Notes under the pieces: generated by a model
The model's database searches: none
What the model saw: the letters and a program-made list of their open reading frames with translations, nothing else
Told to the model about the DNA's origin: nothing
DNA from: Membranipora membranacea
Taxonomy: Eukaryota; Bryozoa; Gymnolaemata; Cheilostomatida; Membraniporidae
NCBI GenBank assembly: GCA_914767715.1
Contig: OU612068.1
Coordinates: 27,278,001-27,342,000 of the forward strand
DNA length: 64,000 nucleotides
Direction of reading: 5' to 3'
Position numbers and translations under genes: made by a program
In this document: positions 12,152 to 26,800 of the stretch, in pieces
Layout: each line of letters opens with the position of its first letter
Numbering within the stretch: the stretch's first letter is position 1

Positions 12152-15100
12152 AGACATATGTTGAATCAAACCACATCATTGTTCAATACTTCAGAATCCC
12201 ACTTTCAAATTTTTCATCATACTACTGCTGGTCAGGGACTTGCATTATACAGGCCTGCTGCAGCAAATATTGTTTTACAAATAACCTGTCTTAATTTCAA
12301 TTTTATAACTGCGAGACCCTTGGGCTTGATGAGTATAATGTGCATAAAAAACATGTTTCAATACCTCCAAAATCGCTAGGCATCTCACAACTGGGTGGGA
12401 AGCGATACATGTGGTGCGGAACCAAAAGTGACTAGGAAGCTAGCGTGTCAAACAAACAGTTCTAATATTGGAAGCTGATCTTGAGAAAAGACTGCCAATC
12501 TTGCCATGACATGCTAGAAGTTGATCGCTCTTGTCCAAAAGACTTACCTACCGTGCAGTTAGCAGTTAGATTTAATACCAAGGATGGTCTGTGTGTATCT
12601 AAAGCATAACCTTATGTCATATGATACTGTGACAGGATAATTTGTCCGATTGGAGGCATATGCCCTAGTTGTAGGTAAAAGATATGAAATAAATTCTGAA
12701 ACATTAGACCTTTAGAGATCCGCACAATGATCAGCTTTTAGCTAGGGGGTGGTCAAAGCATTTTCAATATCATTAGGGAAGAAGCTGCGGTCTGTTTGTT
12801 TCTGTCTCATCAGGGAGTCTCCTTTTCGGCAGGGAGGACGGGTGGGATACCCTCCCTGCTCCCTGTTTTTTTTTCACTTCAAATTGAGACAAATCATAGA
12901 GTTGTTCTCTGTTTGACATGTAAGTTCAATGAGGGACAACCGGTGATAAGTTGCCCCCAGACTGCTCAGCTGACAGTTGGCATTTTTATATTTTCTTCTA
13001 GGGATGCATCTACCGAGTTCTGTGATTGCTGAGAATAACTCTTGCTATGGACTGAAGCTGCCTCATGATCGATAGATTCTAGTCCATCTTGTTCAGAAGG
13101 TCACAACAGACTCTCCAATCAACATAAATTGTGTCTTTAAGCCGAAAGACACAGCCATCAAAGCTGGTACCTTCGTAGAAACGATAGAGAGCTTTTCAAA
13201 GAAAAATGTAGTTTATCGATAAATTTCAGATCGTGAAATGTCAAACTTTTCCTCCTGCCAAAATTCAACTCATCTAATGTAGGTCAGTTTTATTTCATAA
13301 ACACCACAGTGAATCAAGTTACAGATGTATGTACCCCTGATTTTAGTAAAACATTGGCTGATATTACGCATCTACACTATCAATACCTGAAACAATGAAT
13401 TGTTTTATAAATATCTACCAACTACATTGTTGGACTCACTTGTGCTTTTATACAGGCTGATCAATATGATATTGTGTGGCTTATGAAAATAAAAATTATA
13501 ATTTCTCATCACGCAATCTTGACTATGTGCTTAGATATTATAAGTTATAATTAGTTCATTAGCACTTCAATAGAGCAGAAAGAAAAACCAAAAACACTCC
13601 TATGAATTGTTGTGACAAGGACCACCCTGCCTTTCCCAAAAATGATCTTTGGTGTCAAGGTGGGTGGCTTTGCTCTACTGTATACGGTTCCGCTACGAAG
13701 GACTTGATCACCAATAGACTGATCTACATGTTTTCACGGATGTTTTTCTATGTTCTCCGATGACTTTTTTGCTACTATCATGATAATCACCCAACGTCAC
13801 TACTTGTAAGATATCAGGTTAACGATAGATGTGTAAACGCCCGGGTTGCTAATTGCATATATACATAATATAGCTTCACTCTCAATGTATATTAGTGTCC
13901 TATAGCTTCACTCTCAATGTATAATATGCCCATAAAAACATTTCTCCTCAATAAAACTTGCCTCTATAAAAATCTGCATTTGAGTTATAGTCACTATATG
14001 GGAATTTTGTTTGACAAATCATCATATTAGAGTTATCTTCTCCTGTATACTCATGAACATATTTCACTGGAAATTCCACTTTACATAAATAGTGCTACAG
14101 CTGTACTACAACACATAATTTCTAACCCAGATTGCCCATACACATAGCCTATGAGATGGTTTCATAGAACACATACCAATTTTTTTCTTATAGGCCACAT
14201 TCACTGGTAAAAAAAGCTTAATTTGAAATTTCCGCATTTTAGTCAATTTTGACTAAAATGCGGAAAAATGCTTTTCAAGGTCACAAGTAGGTCACAAGGT
14301 GATTTCCGCATTTTAGTCAATCCCACACAGGATTGACTAAAATGCGGAAATACGCACTAATTCCCGCAACACGCACGTGAATTCGCGTGATCACGGATTT
14401 CCGCATTATAGTGAACCCGTCAATTTATTAGTTTATTATTATTCTAATCTCACATTGTAGGGCAACATAATCTAGATAGCATGACTCAGCATTTGTTTTC
14501 GTTATTGAAAGCTTGTAAAAGCTTTTAAAGACAGGCTGCACTGTAGTTTAAGCGCTCAAACGGGGTCGGGATAGCTGGTAGTAGCATTTCATTATCAACC
14601 ACATTGGTTGGGAAAGTGGTTGATAACGAAATGCTACTACCTGCTTGAAGGGCAACCAGGGTTTCAAACAACATCTCCTTGGCCCTCATTGATTAATAGC
14701 AGATTGCACCTTCTGCAGAGGGACAAAATCTAATTTGGATGATTATTCAGCCAGAATTCTTCTGAAACATTTCATCCGTCAGGTACTCAAACTCAGCTAA
14801 AATAGAATACCACAGAGCAGTTTCCTGTTCCTCTTATTATTTAGCCTGTGCTCTATCATCATTACAGCAATGTCTAGGAACCTCCCCTAAACCGAAGTGC
14901 TACCCAGCTTAGAGTCAGCAACTAGTTTGAGTTTTGCATCGCGTAATGCACACAGCTGATGCTGCCTAGCACATTATTTACTACCCATTAATGCATTACC
15001 GCAAAACCTTGGTTACCCCAAAAAAATGACACGCTGCAGTCATAATACAAAGGCAAATGGACAAACAGACCTATAGATATAGCCTATAACACAAACCGAT

Positions 15101-18100
15101 ACCAAATTTAATAGCCTTTAACTGTTTTCTACTCCCTAGTGTTGGTCACATTTGAGGAGACTCTCTCTAAGGTCATGCTGAATAATCTAAAGCGCAAGGT
15201 TACCGGAGCAGTAGAGAGGAAAGATGAAAGAGATATCATCATCACTTTTGAGCGGGAAGAAGGTTAGTTTATGAAATATTTGATGATTTTGATAATTTTA
15301 GATTTTGCTGGGTCTCTCGAAAATCTCGGTAAACCATTTTAAACTTAAAAAAAACATTTGAATCTTGCAAATTGATGATAAATAATGTACAAATGTTATT
15401 GTGGTATCTGGGGAAGTAGATGTTAGGCTGATTGGTAGATGTGGACTAGAATTCATTACCTGAATTTTGTGTATTCAAGATGCTCAAGCCCTGATACAGA
15501 CTGGTGAACTAGTATTTCTAAGTAAGAGAGGAGCTGTGATGGTCTATGAAGAATGTGTAGATCAGACTGAATCATCTCAACCAACAGCCAAGCCATCAAG
15601 TAAGTGGATTTTACCCCTACTGTTGCCATCACAATGTTATTTTTTGATTTTCATTCCAAATTTAATACTAAAGAATAAGTAGAGGTATACACCCGAGGGT
15701 GCTGGGGGCTAGAACAGTCAACCTTAAAAGTTCCCCTAGCGGGACTTGAACCCATAACTCCTGCGGCACAAATCGCCTGGCTGTGAATAGCAAGTGCTCC
15801 AATCAATTGCGCCATCTCGCCATACATTTAAAACATCTTTCCCATCTTGATCTTGCTGTAATTGTCACCTAAGACCTCAAAGACTTCGAGATTGACCCTT
15901 TCACTCACTGGCTCATTGCAATGGTACTCTGTCAAATTTGTTGAGACAATCTTTTATCGGAACTGGGAAAATGTACTAGCCCAGTAAGTTTATGTATGGC
16001 AAAATGCTCCCATGAGGTTCACTACACATAAAAATCTTTTGGTAATACTAATTTGAGTTTCAAAAATACAACCTCAAGCTTAAAGGGCAACCAAGGTTTC
16101 GCAGCAATGCATTAATGGGTAGGAAATAATGTGCTGGGCAGCATCAGCTTTGTGCATTACGCGATGCAAAACTCAAAGTAGTCGCTGACTCTAAGCTGGG
16201 TAACACTTCAGTTTAGGGGAGGTTCCAAGACTTTGCTGTAATAATTATAGAGCACAGGCTAAATAATAACAGGAACAGGAAACTGCTATGTGGTATTCTC
16301 TTTTAGCTGAGTTTGAGTACCTGGTGGAAGAAATGTTTCACAAGAATTCTGGCTGAATAATCATCCGAATTATATTTTGTCTTTTTCCCCATGCAGATGG
16401 TGCAATCTGCTATCAATCAATGGCCATCAATGAGAAGTTGTTTGAAACCTTGGTTGCCCTTTAATGAGTTCCTTTAGTTTTGGGGCCACAAAAATAGCAG
16501 GCCCCTAGCTTTAGGGGAGGCAGGGAGGCACTGCCTCCCCTAGAAAGCTAAATACCTAAAAACACTATAATTGCATATACCGTGTCAGAACCAGCTCCTC
16601 CGGGATTTCCACATGCTAATTATATGCCTTAAATTGCTTAGGGAGCACAGCTCCCCTCCTGGTGAGGCTTCAGACTCGCCTCGAAGTTTTGCCTCCTCTA
16701 CCATTTTTGCTTTACTACAGCCCTGAGTAGTGACCATGTGAAAAAGATAGTCCTTCCTTTGTGTTGCTTAACTTTTCTTTCAATATTCAATTCCATAAGC
16801 TGTATGAGCATAAACCCTTTTGTTTTTCGATTTCAAAAATTGAACATCAATCACCCTCCAGATGGTCAGGTTATAACAGCTATATTTTCTCCTCTTGGGA
16901 CATCCAACTCAAATGATCGTTACCATTGTTCTGGTTTTGCAGGTGTGAAAGTGACAATGCAAGATAATTTGTCTGATGTGATGTTAAAGAAATTCATGAA
17001 ATCAATCAAAGGATCTGCTGAGCGCATTGATGATAGGAACATCATTATTACATTCGATAACTTTGAAGGTAAAGCCTTGAACAGCCCCCCCCCCCGCGTT
17101 GTATTGTACTGGCAATCAAATTTTTTATCATTACTTTATTCTTACCAATTACTTACTAACAACAATGAATTCATATCAATGCCTATCCCCATTGGGTAAT
17201 AGACCATTCCTTCTTGATAAAACCATCAAATTGAAATTTTCAATAATGTAGTCGATTTTGGACAAAATGTCAAATAGCCCATTTAATTGTTAAACAAAAT
17301 GAAACACATGGGAATGCATTCCAGTCAGCCCCTGTGATTTAGAAAGGATTGTTTTAAATTATGCTGTATTGAAATCTGCAATCATTCCAAAAAAACTGAC
17401 ATTTCAATTGCTTCAAATCGTAGAATGTTTGCTTTACATTCTAAACTGTAAATTGAAGACGCTGAAAACCTTGTGCGAGTTGGAGAGATAAACATTCTCG
17501 GAAAGAGAGGAACAGTGATGTTTCACGAAGAATCTTTCGAACAACCTGAACTACCTCAACCAACTGTGGGGTCTTCGGGTACGTTTATAAAAACCTGATC
17601 TCAGGCCTTTCAAATACAAGAATAAATAATCCAGATTGATAGGGGAAAAGTAATACACGACCTGACCAAAGTGAAAGTAAAATTACTTTGAAATTATTAT
17701 AGTGGCATGGCAATCAAAATAAGCTCCGAGCGTGTCAGTGTCAGGCAACCAGTAGCTTGTCAGTCCAAAGTCACTTCTGCTTTGTGGTACATATCAATTG
17801 GCATCAGCTAAGTCAAAACCACATCTTAATCATACTTGGCCCGTTTCGTAGATTGTATTACTTACAATAGGGAATCATTGATGCTTACCTCTTTAACGGT
17901 TGGCGCGTCAACTTCATCATTTGCAAGACAATCTGTCAGGTGTTTTGCCACAACACTGAAAAGAATCTTGGGGAGAAACTATATCTGAACTAGAATGTCC
18001 TATTCGACACATAAAAATATTCATAATTACTTATTTATATGTTTATGGTCTAAACCTATAGGGCGCTTGGTGTCGTCTTCTTGCGGTGTATACTCACCAT

Positions 18101-21100
18101 GTAATCAGCACAAATCCTTAGGGACCCCAGATTTCATTCACAAGCTTGATACCATGCGTCAGCGTCAAACTGTAGCTATGTGACAGGCATTTCAGCCCTC
18201 ATCACACTTGTAACCATGCACTTTACCAGGCCTAAGCTTCCCACATAGAAGGCAAGAATCTATTCTTAGACCAGGTAACACTGATATATTTTACCTGGAA
18301 TAGAATTCTATCTCTAGGAGTGGAACCCTGCTCATGGGTGATTACTTCGCAGTTTGATTGATAATATTCTGTCTGCAAAAATATCATGCTTCGCGTATAA
18401 GTCTTGATGCATCTTATGTCCCTTTTTGTTATCATTGTCACAACGCATGCATGCTCAAATCAAAAAATATTTTAGCTGTGAAGATAAAAATGGATGAGAA
18501 GTTCTCTGATGCAATGTTGAGCAAATGGATGAAGCGTGTCGAAGGGACAGTAAAGCGCATTGATGATCAGAATATCATAATAACATTTGACAATATTGAA
18601 GGTATGTATTCTACCACGCCCATCTCAGACTATAATACTAAGGTTAACGGAACAACATGTTTACCTTCTTTAACAGATTTATCAAAATTGTATATACTGC
18701 TCTGAGAAAAGAGATTTTGAGATTATGCCTACCAGCAATGAAAAGGATGTGTTAAATGGTGGTTCACAAATATATTGCAGTTAGATCAGAATGAATTTGA
18801 ATCAGGGCCTGAATATTTTATTGATCGATCTTGGTCATAATTGTTCGAATGGAAAAAATGCATGAAATGAGTTATGGAATGAGTCAACCAATCATAAAAT
18901 GAGACTACCACATGGTAAAAACGTTGCTACGACATTGCTAAATTAGAGTTAATACCCCGTGATAAAAGGGACCGTTTTCCTATCAGTACCACACCGTGGT
19001 ATCACATGTCAGGATATGTTATAGCAACCTAGCTACAACTAGATTTTGCCTACTGGGTTGTCACCTCTTTCTCTAGGAGAATGCAACAGTTATGCAAATG
19101 CATGCAAATTCAAGTCATATTCCCATACTAGTCCTGTCATTTTTATCCTAGCGCCATCAAGGACAATGATTCTCTATCTTCTAAATACTTATATCCAATG
19201 TGATTTTAGATGCACAAAAGATGGTCGAGGAGCGGCAAGTGATACTTCTGAAAAGAAGTGGTGTAGCGGAGTTATATGAAGCTCCTCAACAGCCGGCTTT
19301 GCTGAGGAACAATCCTAGTAAGCCTAAATATCAGATTTTTCTTCATTTGAATAAGATTGAGTGAGGCTATTGATTTGATTATCAGCTCAAATCCTGAACT
19401 TCTTTAGTCTCACAATAAGTCAGTGATCCTTCCGAAATCATTCACTGAATGAACCATCTACTAATACAGTACAGTACAGTATAAAAGTACCACTCACTGA
19501 AAGGATATAAAGCTTCACCAAAAGAAGATGATTTTGGAGCCAATTCACTTACAAAGCTCGGGAATTCCTAGTTAGTTTTAAAACAGAAATGACAGATTTT
19601 TATGTACCATTTGAATGCCAATAATACTATGAGTAGCAATATAGGGACCTAGTGGGCACCATACCTGCCATACATGGTTTAAATTGCTGAACTTCCAAAA
19701 TTTGTGGGGTTCTGATGGGTTTTCCCAGGGTTTTTCTCCCCTTCAGAAAGCTCGAGCAGGAGAGCAGAGGTATTATTGGAATGAGGCATTCGCAAGGAAA
19801 AAAAATAGCTATCATCCATAAATGCTTTATAAACACTGAATCATTTGAGATTCTTTTTTTCGAGGAATCAAATATTTTTACATGTATATACCAACGCTCT
19901 TGATGTCAGGATCACAGAAAAGAATTTTCAACAACGTCATGTCTCATGACTTCATGTTATCATTTCACATATAATTTGACTGTTCTAGGGATGATTTTCA
20001 AACAAATGAAGGTAGAATCAAAATCTTTTCTGTAATTGCTTTCAATAACCACCTAGTATCAATTTAAATTACAATATTTATACAACGCACAGTCTTTGAC
20101 CTTTTTGGGACCTTGTCAAAAAATAGTGAAGCTATGCAAAAAAATTTGTTTTGGGAAAATATTTGTTACATATTGTGTTTGTGGCGCAACTTTATTATTG
20201 TCAGGCCGATCTCACAAGATGTGCTTGATCATGTCTAGGCATTGGGATAACTGTTGTGGCAATCATGTTGGAACAAAAATAACGCAAAAGACTACCATGT
20301 CTTGTCCCAAAAAAGACGTCTTCTAAGAAGTTAATTTTCTTCCGAAATTCCGGTATTCAAGGTGGTTTATCATATTATGCATAATCTAAGCCGGTTACGC
20401 CTTGTCATAGTTAGTGTCACCTAAAGGGCCAGAATTTCAGCTTATTCGTGTTTGGTGCACAACTATTTTTACCTTAAAACATATACATCTCCAGCTCTTA
20501 TGTTTTTGTATCATAGCGAAAGTTTCATTCAATGACAGTAACACATGCTATCACTTTCAAAATATTTTCTTAAAACATTCACTTGACTTGTTTTACCAAT
20601 TATTTTTGTTGTACATGGTCTCATCAATGAACTTTAGTTCATTGGTCTCATATGCCCAATTGACATGATGATTGGCAAACAAAATTTGTATATATATATA
20701 TATGCATTGTGAACCCATTACTGCTAGCTAGTTGTGGGTAATGTTGGCATAAGTTTGGGGTAATGTCTATTCACAGGCGTAGTCAAGCAAGTCCGGAAGT
20801 CTGAAAAACAAAGCAAATGTACAAATGTACTTAGCCATATTAAAACTTCACAGAATGTTTCCTGTCTTACATCATTGGTAATTAGGCTGAGATGATACTA
20901 TATCATTATTCAATTTAGCCCACGTGGAGATAACATGTAAGCTGGATGAAAGTCCTGAAGATATGCATACCCTTATTGAGGACCATTTACAGGAGGTGTT
21001 ACAGCATGGTTGGTCCTCAACCATATTCCAGCAATCCTACGATGAATCTAAGAACGTGTACCGATTCGACATGCAACGAGAAGGTAGTAATATTAGGTTC

Positions 21101-23846
21101 AGTGAAGGTCTGTTCAAACGGCCCGATAACATATCAGAAAAGTGAAGTGAAGAATGCTTCCATTCCCGTCATAAACATCATGAAACCATCACGGGATTTC
21201 AGTTAATATTAACCAACGAGATATATTCTTGCTCGTCAAAGATTGTTTTAGTATAATCAGCTGCGAGTAACTAGTAACAGGTGGTTATAGCAGCCTGCGA
21301 TACAAGGTGGCGGAACTTAGCCCACTAAATAAACAACTTTCTCTCCTGATAGGATAAACACTCGCATGAGTGCTGTAGCTATTAAAGTGAGCCTTCTACA
21401 ACCTCGCTCTCAATTTACAGACAGACATCCCGTCAAATTCGATTGTCAGCTGTTTTGAAATTTGTTGTATTGATTTGAAGTTGATGTGGGAAGTATTCTG
21501 GATTCAAAACAGCGGATACTGGAAGACACACCGGACAGTGAGCTAGACATAACAGATAAATATACAGGTTAGAATCCAGCTTGTTAGAGGCGCCTTGGTT
21601 AGACGTGTTGCATCACTTCATATGACGCTATGTCACCGCCATCATAAATCCTGAAGCTGCAATCTGAATGCATAATAACATTTTTTCATAGTTTTTTCAG
21701 CATTCATAGCTCTATTTTCTCTTGAATGCATTTAACTACAATTCCTCTATCTTAATGTAAATGCTTCATATTTTTGCAAAATTGGATGTCAAAACTACAT
21801 TTTCTTTAGGTACGCATCAATCACGAATGAGCTAGTATCAGGGGTCGAACTGCCTATTGGAAGTATTAAAAATATGTAACTCTCCTTTGAAACAGTGCAA
21901 CCTACTTGGGGTGTCGCTTCGGTTTTTTTGCATTCTGACATGATAGCCATGACATAGGCATGACCAAGCACATCTTGTGAGGGGCTTGACTATATTGAAG
22001 TTGCTCATTCGAGACATTTGTGACAATATTTTCACACAGAAAACTGTTGATTGATTTCTCAACATTACTTTATTCTGGTATCTGATTCTTCAAGGTAAGT
22101 TGAGCCAACGAACTTCTGAACAAGTCAAGTCACATGTTTCCAAGAGGGTGTCTTGGTCCGAATCCTGTCAAATACTTATAAAATTATCGATTTCTTCCTG
22201 CGACAAATAAAAGCTTACTGAGAAACACTTGTCATCTATCAGTTGAAAAGTTTGTGTACACAAATTCTACAATTGCATGAATCGTATGGGCTATCATGAG
22301 CTTTCCTCCAACAAAAACATTTAGCCAGAGGTCATATATATACTTTTTTTGGCAACCAAAGTCATCTCATTCGAAATGTTTTGCACTCAGTGCCAGAAAA
22401 AAATTTTTAAAACAAGAAAGGAAATAATATCATCAATGATGTTGGTCAAGTTGATAATATGTGGTTGAATAGTAACGTTTCAAATGAACTGAACTTCTCT
22501 TTAGATCTCAAATGTAACAGTAAAGAATTGTATGTAGCAGAAACTTTGTATCTTAGATTGTCAGTATGATATAAAAGTAAATGTTCATCCCGAAAATTGA
22601 ACCTGGTAGTGTTTTTAAATCCTCTATAAATAAATGGAGGTGCCAAAAAATTGTTTATCTTATGCGCAAAAAGTGAAGTGAATTAACAAACAAGCTTAGG
22701 AAGAGGTAGGAGTTGTAATGATTGTATTATGGATTTGGTTGGAATGAGATAACATGGAATGTAATGCACATTTGCGATAATGCGCAAAGCCCGTTTTTTG
22801 CAACAAAAATAATCTATTGAGGGCATTATTGCAGGACAAGTTGCCAATGATATGGATCCCATATATAAGGTGACAATAGATAAACTGAAAGTAAAATGTG
22901 CGGGCACTTGCTATGTCCAAGAAGTATCTCAAATTTTGAATTAGGGAAACATTCCGTTGTACCTTTTTATATACATATTCTAGGTGATCCTGCCATGAAA
23001 GCGAGTCATTCAACATAAAAACCCAGAAGCCTTGTAGTTCTCTGTCTGTTTAGTTTTTCATAACCTATGTACAGTTCCAGGTCATGAAGGGAATTTGAGA
23101 TATTAAGTGGCATGTAATGCGATTTCTGAACATTTATAACCATCCGGTTACGATTGCACCAATCCAAAATGGTATTTAAATCTTCAGATGCCTTCGCCTT
23201 TAGTTGTTGAAGATTTTTATTGGACGACAGGAACACTGTATCATCAGCATATGCATATGATGATCAGTCTGATTTTGATGAAGTTAATAAATCATTTATG
23301 AAGATGAGAAACAAAGTTGGTGCTAGGATTGAACCTTGAGGGACCCCTATCGTGATAGGCAATCTACAAGATTCAATATAATTGAGTTTAACAAACTGCC
23401 TTCTGTATGTCAGAAAGGTGTCAAGAAGTTTTAACCTATTTCCTCCGATGCCACAAGCCTTTAACTGATTGTGAAGTAAAATATGGGATACACAGTCAAA
23501 TGCCTTTTTAAAATCCAGAAAAAGTAATGTCATAACATTTCCATTAATTTTCTCCACCAAAGAGTCTGAAATAATTTTAAACAAACTTTCTGTGCTCACT
23601 ATTTTAGTAAAGTTTCTGAGGACCCGAGCCATCCTCTTTTTGATAGAATCAAGATCAATAATTTTAAAACATCCTCTCGTCAACCTGTAATATCAAAATA
23701 CCATCCTGAGAAGTGTCGAACTGAGAAGCGCACGAAGAGTTTTTTTTCAGTTTGGCATAATAATGCATGAAATACTTTTTTTCTATAACCAACCTAGTTT
23801 TATCATTTCTTTCACTGGAAAATGATATTTTGGTTGTGAAATAAAC

Positions 23847-23879
<33 letters not shown>

Positions 23880-26800
23880 CATACAATAGTCAATTTATTC
23901 CAAGTACATGCTTTAATCTGATCAATGCCAAAAGTGTTTTGTTTTTTGTTGTAGACAAAAAGGTTGTCATCAAAAAGTGTGACAACAAACGACTCAAAGC
24001 CAAACATGTAAATGCCTATCTCGGACCCGAGGGGGTATTCAAGTCAGATGTCAAAATTCTGGCCCATACAGAGGAGCAAGCTATTCTTGAGATGGACACA
24101 TACTCAGGTTCGATTATTCCCCTTACTCGTAAAAGTTTGTGCATAGCAACCAATCATATCATGTGAACTTGAGAATATTATTATTTATCATTTTTATGAA
24201 AATAGTGGTATATACTGTAAATTTAGGTGCTAACAACATTGTGAAATCACTAGGTTATGTCTGACACAGGTATTGTATGTAGGAGTGTTTTATCTCCAAA
24301 CCAAGAGTGACAAGTCTTGTCCAGCCCCTTTCCTGTGAACACAACACAAAATGCAGGTATATGACCCCCCCCCCCCCCCACCCACTCGCAAGATTTTAAT
24401 CCACAGTTTCGTGTCTTCGGGTTTTGTTACTGCCTATATTTACTTCTGCATCAATAAGATACCTTTTGGTACAATTTGATGCCACAAACGGTGGTGGAAA
24501 CAATTTGACCACTTGCGTAAAGCCAAAATGAATCTGTTTTTGACATTTCTGTTCTTCACTGATTGATGTTGAATTAACCTTGTTGTAGTTGCTAGTAAAC
24601 TGGTATCTATACGACAGCATGCATTGCCAAATGGAGCCAAAGTTGAAATCACATTCATTGGTTGCATGGATTCAGACTCGGATGGTGATACTGATGACAG
24701 CGAATCTGACACTCTGCAAGGTGAGTCAACAAAATTATAGTTAACAACAGCTCCGATGAAGGGATGTAAGTTTAGTCTATTCACCAATGGAATGTTGCCA
24801 CAACACAGCTGTTGATACATGGTGCAACCGTGATGTGATACTCAATATTGTGGCATTTGTTGACCTCTCCATCTCTTTGTAGTGCCTAAGATATAAAGTG
24901 TGTATGAAAACCAACCAATGACCTGACGTTAGATAAGGCATACATTATTAGTACATGTAGATTTTTCAATATCAACCTTGTGAAATGGTAGTAGTACTGT
25001 GTCAACTGTGTTGTTATTGGTAACAAAGGAAATTCAGTAACCTCTAGGAGTGAGCTCTCAAAATTTACTGAATCACCTGCAATGAACTGAAAAGAATTGG
25101 AGGTTATTTGAGTAACCCTGACACCTGTGGTAATTATCCCGATTCGACGTTCTGTTCTTAATCCTTGGTTGAAAATTCGCACATTTCAGTCATTCACACA
25201 AAAATCTGATAATTCCTTGAGCCTGTTCATGAGGTAAGAAATTGGGTACATTGTACGAGATAATGAATCATATTGAAATTTAAAACTTAAATCTTTCTAT
25301 AGAGCAAGTTCAATGGGAAGGTGTTTTTTTTTTACTTTCATCACAGTTGTTGAGTATTTATTGAGTGTTAAGATTAAATATTACTTGTATATGTGTGATC
25401 GATACTGGATTAACCAACCACAGAACTACCACCAGGTCCTGTAGAGAGGCTGGTCAATTGAAAGCCAAACTTTCTCCAAACAATAAGTTAATGCTCACCC
25501 CAACGAATTTCTTCTGTAGGATCGGTAGCAGAGAAGATGAAAGATGGCCCTGCCAAATCCCTAGCAACTCCCAATACTAGAGAAGAGATACCAGCTGGCA
25601 CTGAAACTCTGCTGGTTTATAAACTTCTGGATGTTGATGAGAAAACATTGTTCTACTGGGTGAAAGCTGTTACTGGTATATGGCCTTTGAGCATTCATTT
25701 ATCTGTGAATGAAGAACAAGCTGTCATCAAAATTCCACTTGTGAACCAAGGATTAGGTGAGCAGTCATTTAATTATTTTGAAATTGTTGTCTCTGACAGT
25801 ATCTGCAAGTGGTAGGATTGGTTCATAATATTTACAGGCCGAACTTTGTGTGCTACAATGGCCATCTAAGGGGTATCAGGATTCACCAGCTGACATCATA
25901 CTCTGGTAAATATCCCTAGTAATTGTGTCTACTTTCTTTGTGAATTATAGAGTGGGGAGCTATGCAGAGAAAACTAACTGATGAGGGATTTAGCATCCAT
26001 GGTGAGATGTTGAGATGCGAGAGGGTACATCCATCAAACTCAATCCAGGTCAATGTGATTGCTGCTAACGGGGATTCTGTCGATGAAGATGCCATAAAAA
26101 GCCACTTCTGCAATCATACGCTTAGTCCTCTCGGCACAACAGACACAATGATAGTCGACAAGCGTGGCGATAATGTGTTTACAGTGACATTCCCATCAGA
26201 CCAGCGTAAGTCTATGGAAATAACTGTCTGGCTTGGTACATCTTTTGTTGGCAGCAAAACCGCTCTGACCGACTTATTTCCTTTTCATTGAATGAATGGC
26301 TCAGTAAATATTGATTAAGAGCTAGGAAGTTCCTGACCTCTGCCAGTGACATCATGCGAGCTGTCCAGTCATCTTACCTACTAATCGGAGCAATATTCTG
26401 TAATCCTAAAGAATTTATTCAAAATTCAGATACTATGATGCATGATGGCCAGTCCACTAAATGATGCCTCTGTTATGTTGATTCATAGATTATAATCTTT
26501 ACTGTTTATTAGATGTGGCGACCGTTCTGAGTAGAACAGACCATCGACAGTTGGGTTACACTTTTGAGGTTTCAGAGTATTATGAAGGGATAGGGCTATG
26601 CAAGCCAAATGGATTCAAGGATTTCAGCCTTTTCAACTCAGGTAAAGATTTTTCCTAGGTCAAACACTTTTTCTGATTTGGATTCTGGTCTGACTTGGAT
26701 ATGAAACATTGGTATGTAGGAATATTTCTCTAGGAACTATGACAGCATGCTGAAATAGTTAGAACCAGTTAGAATCCATTGACCACCGTGCAAATACCAG

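Larger units (their letters stand above)
6049..15139 (+). other. Large repeat-filled intron of gene 1
   Basis: About 9.1 kb lies between modules 2 and 3. I find no convincing exon here. It holds a 17-G run (6163-6179), two copies of a TTTCCGCATTTTAGTCA-type foldback family, a nest of palindromes near 7190-7370, a short CTGTCTTGACAAGCTTTG foldback, a tRNA-derived SINE, a GC-rich triple hairpin, a tRNA-like sequence, an AT microsatellite and one long MITE, each listed separately. Stretches 7740-10090, 10200-11430 and 12400-14200 show nothing I can name. Confidence 0.6.

Noticed and set aside
23847-23885. CRISPR-like array at the CATA repeat
   Set aside because: Four-base units without spacers; an ordinary microsatellite in an animal genome.
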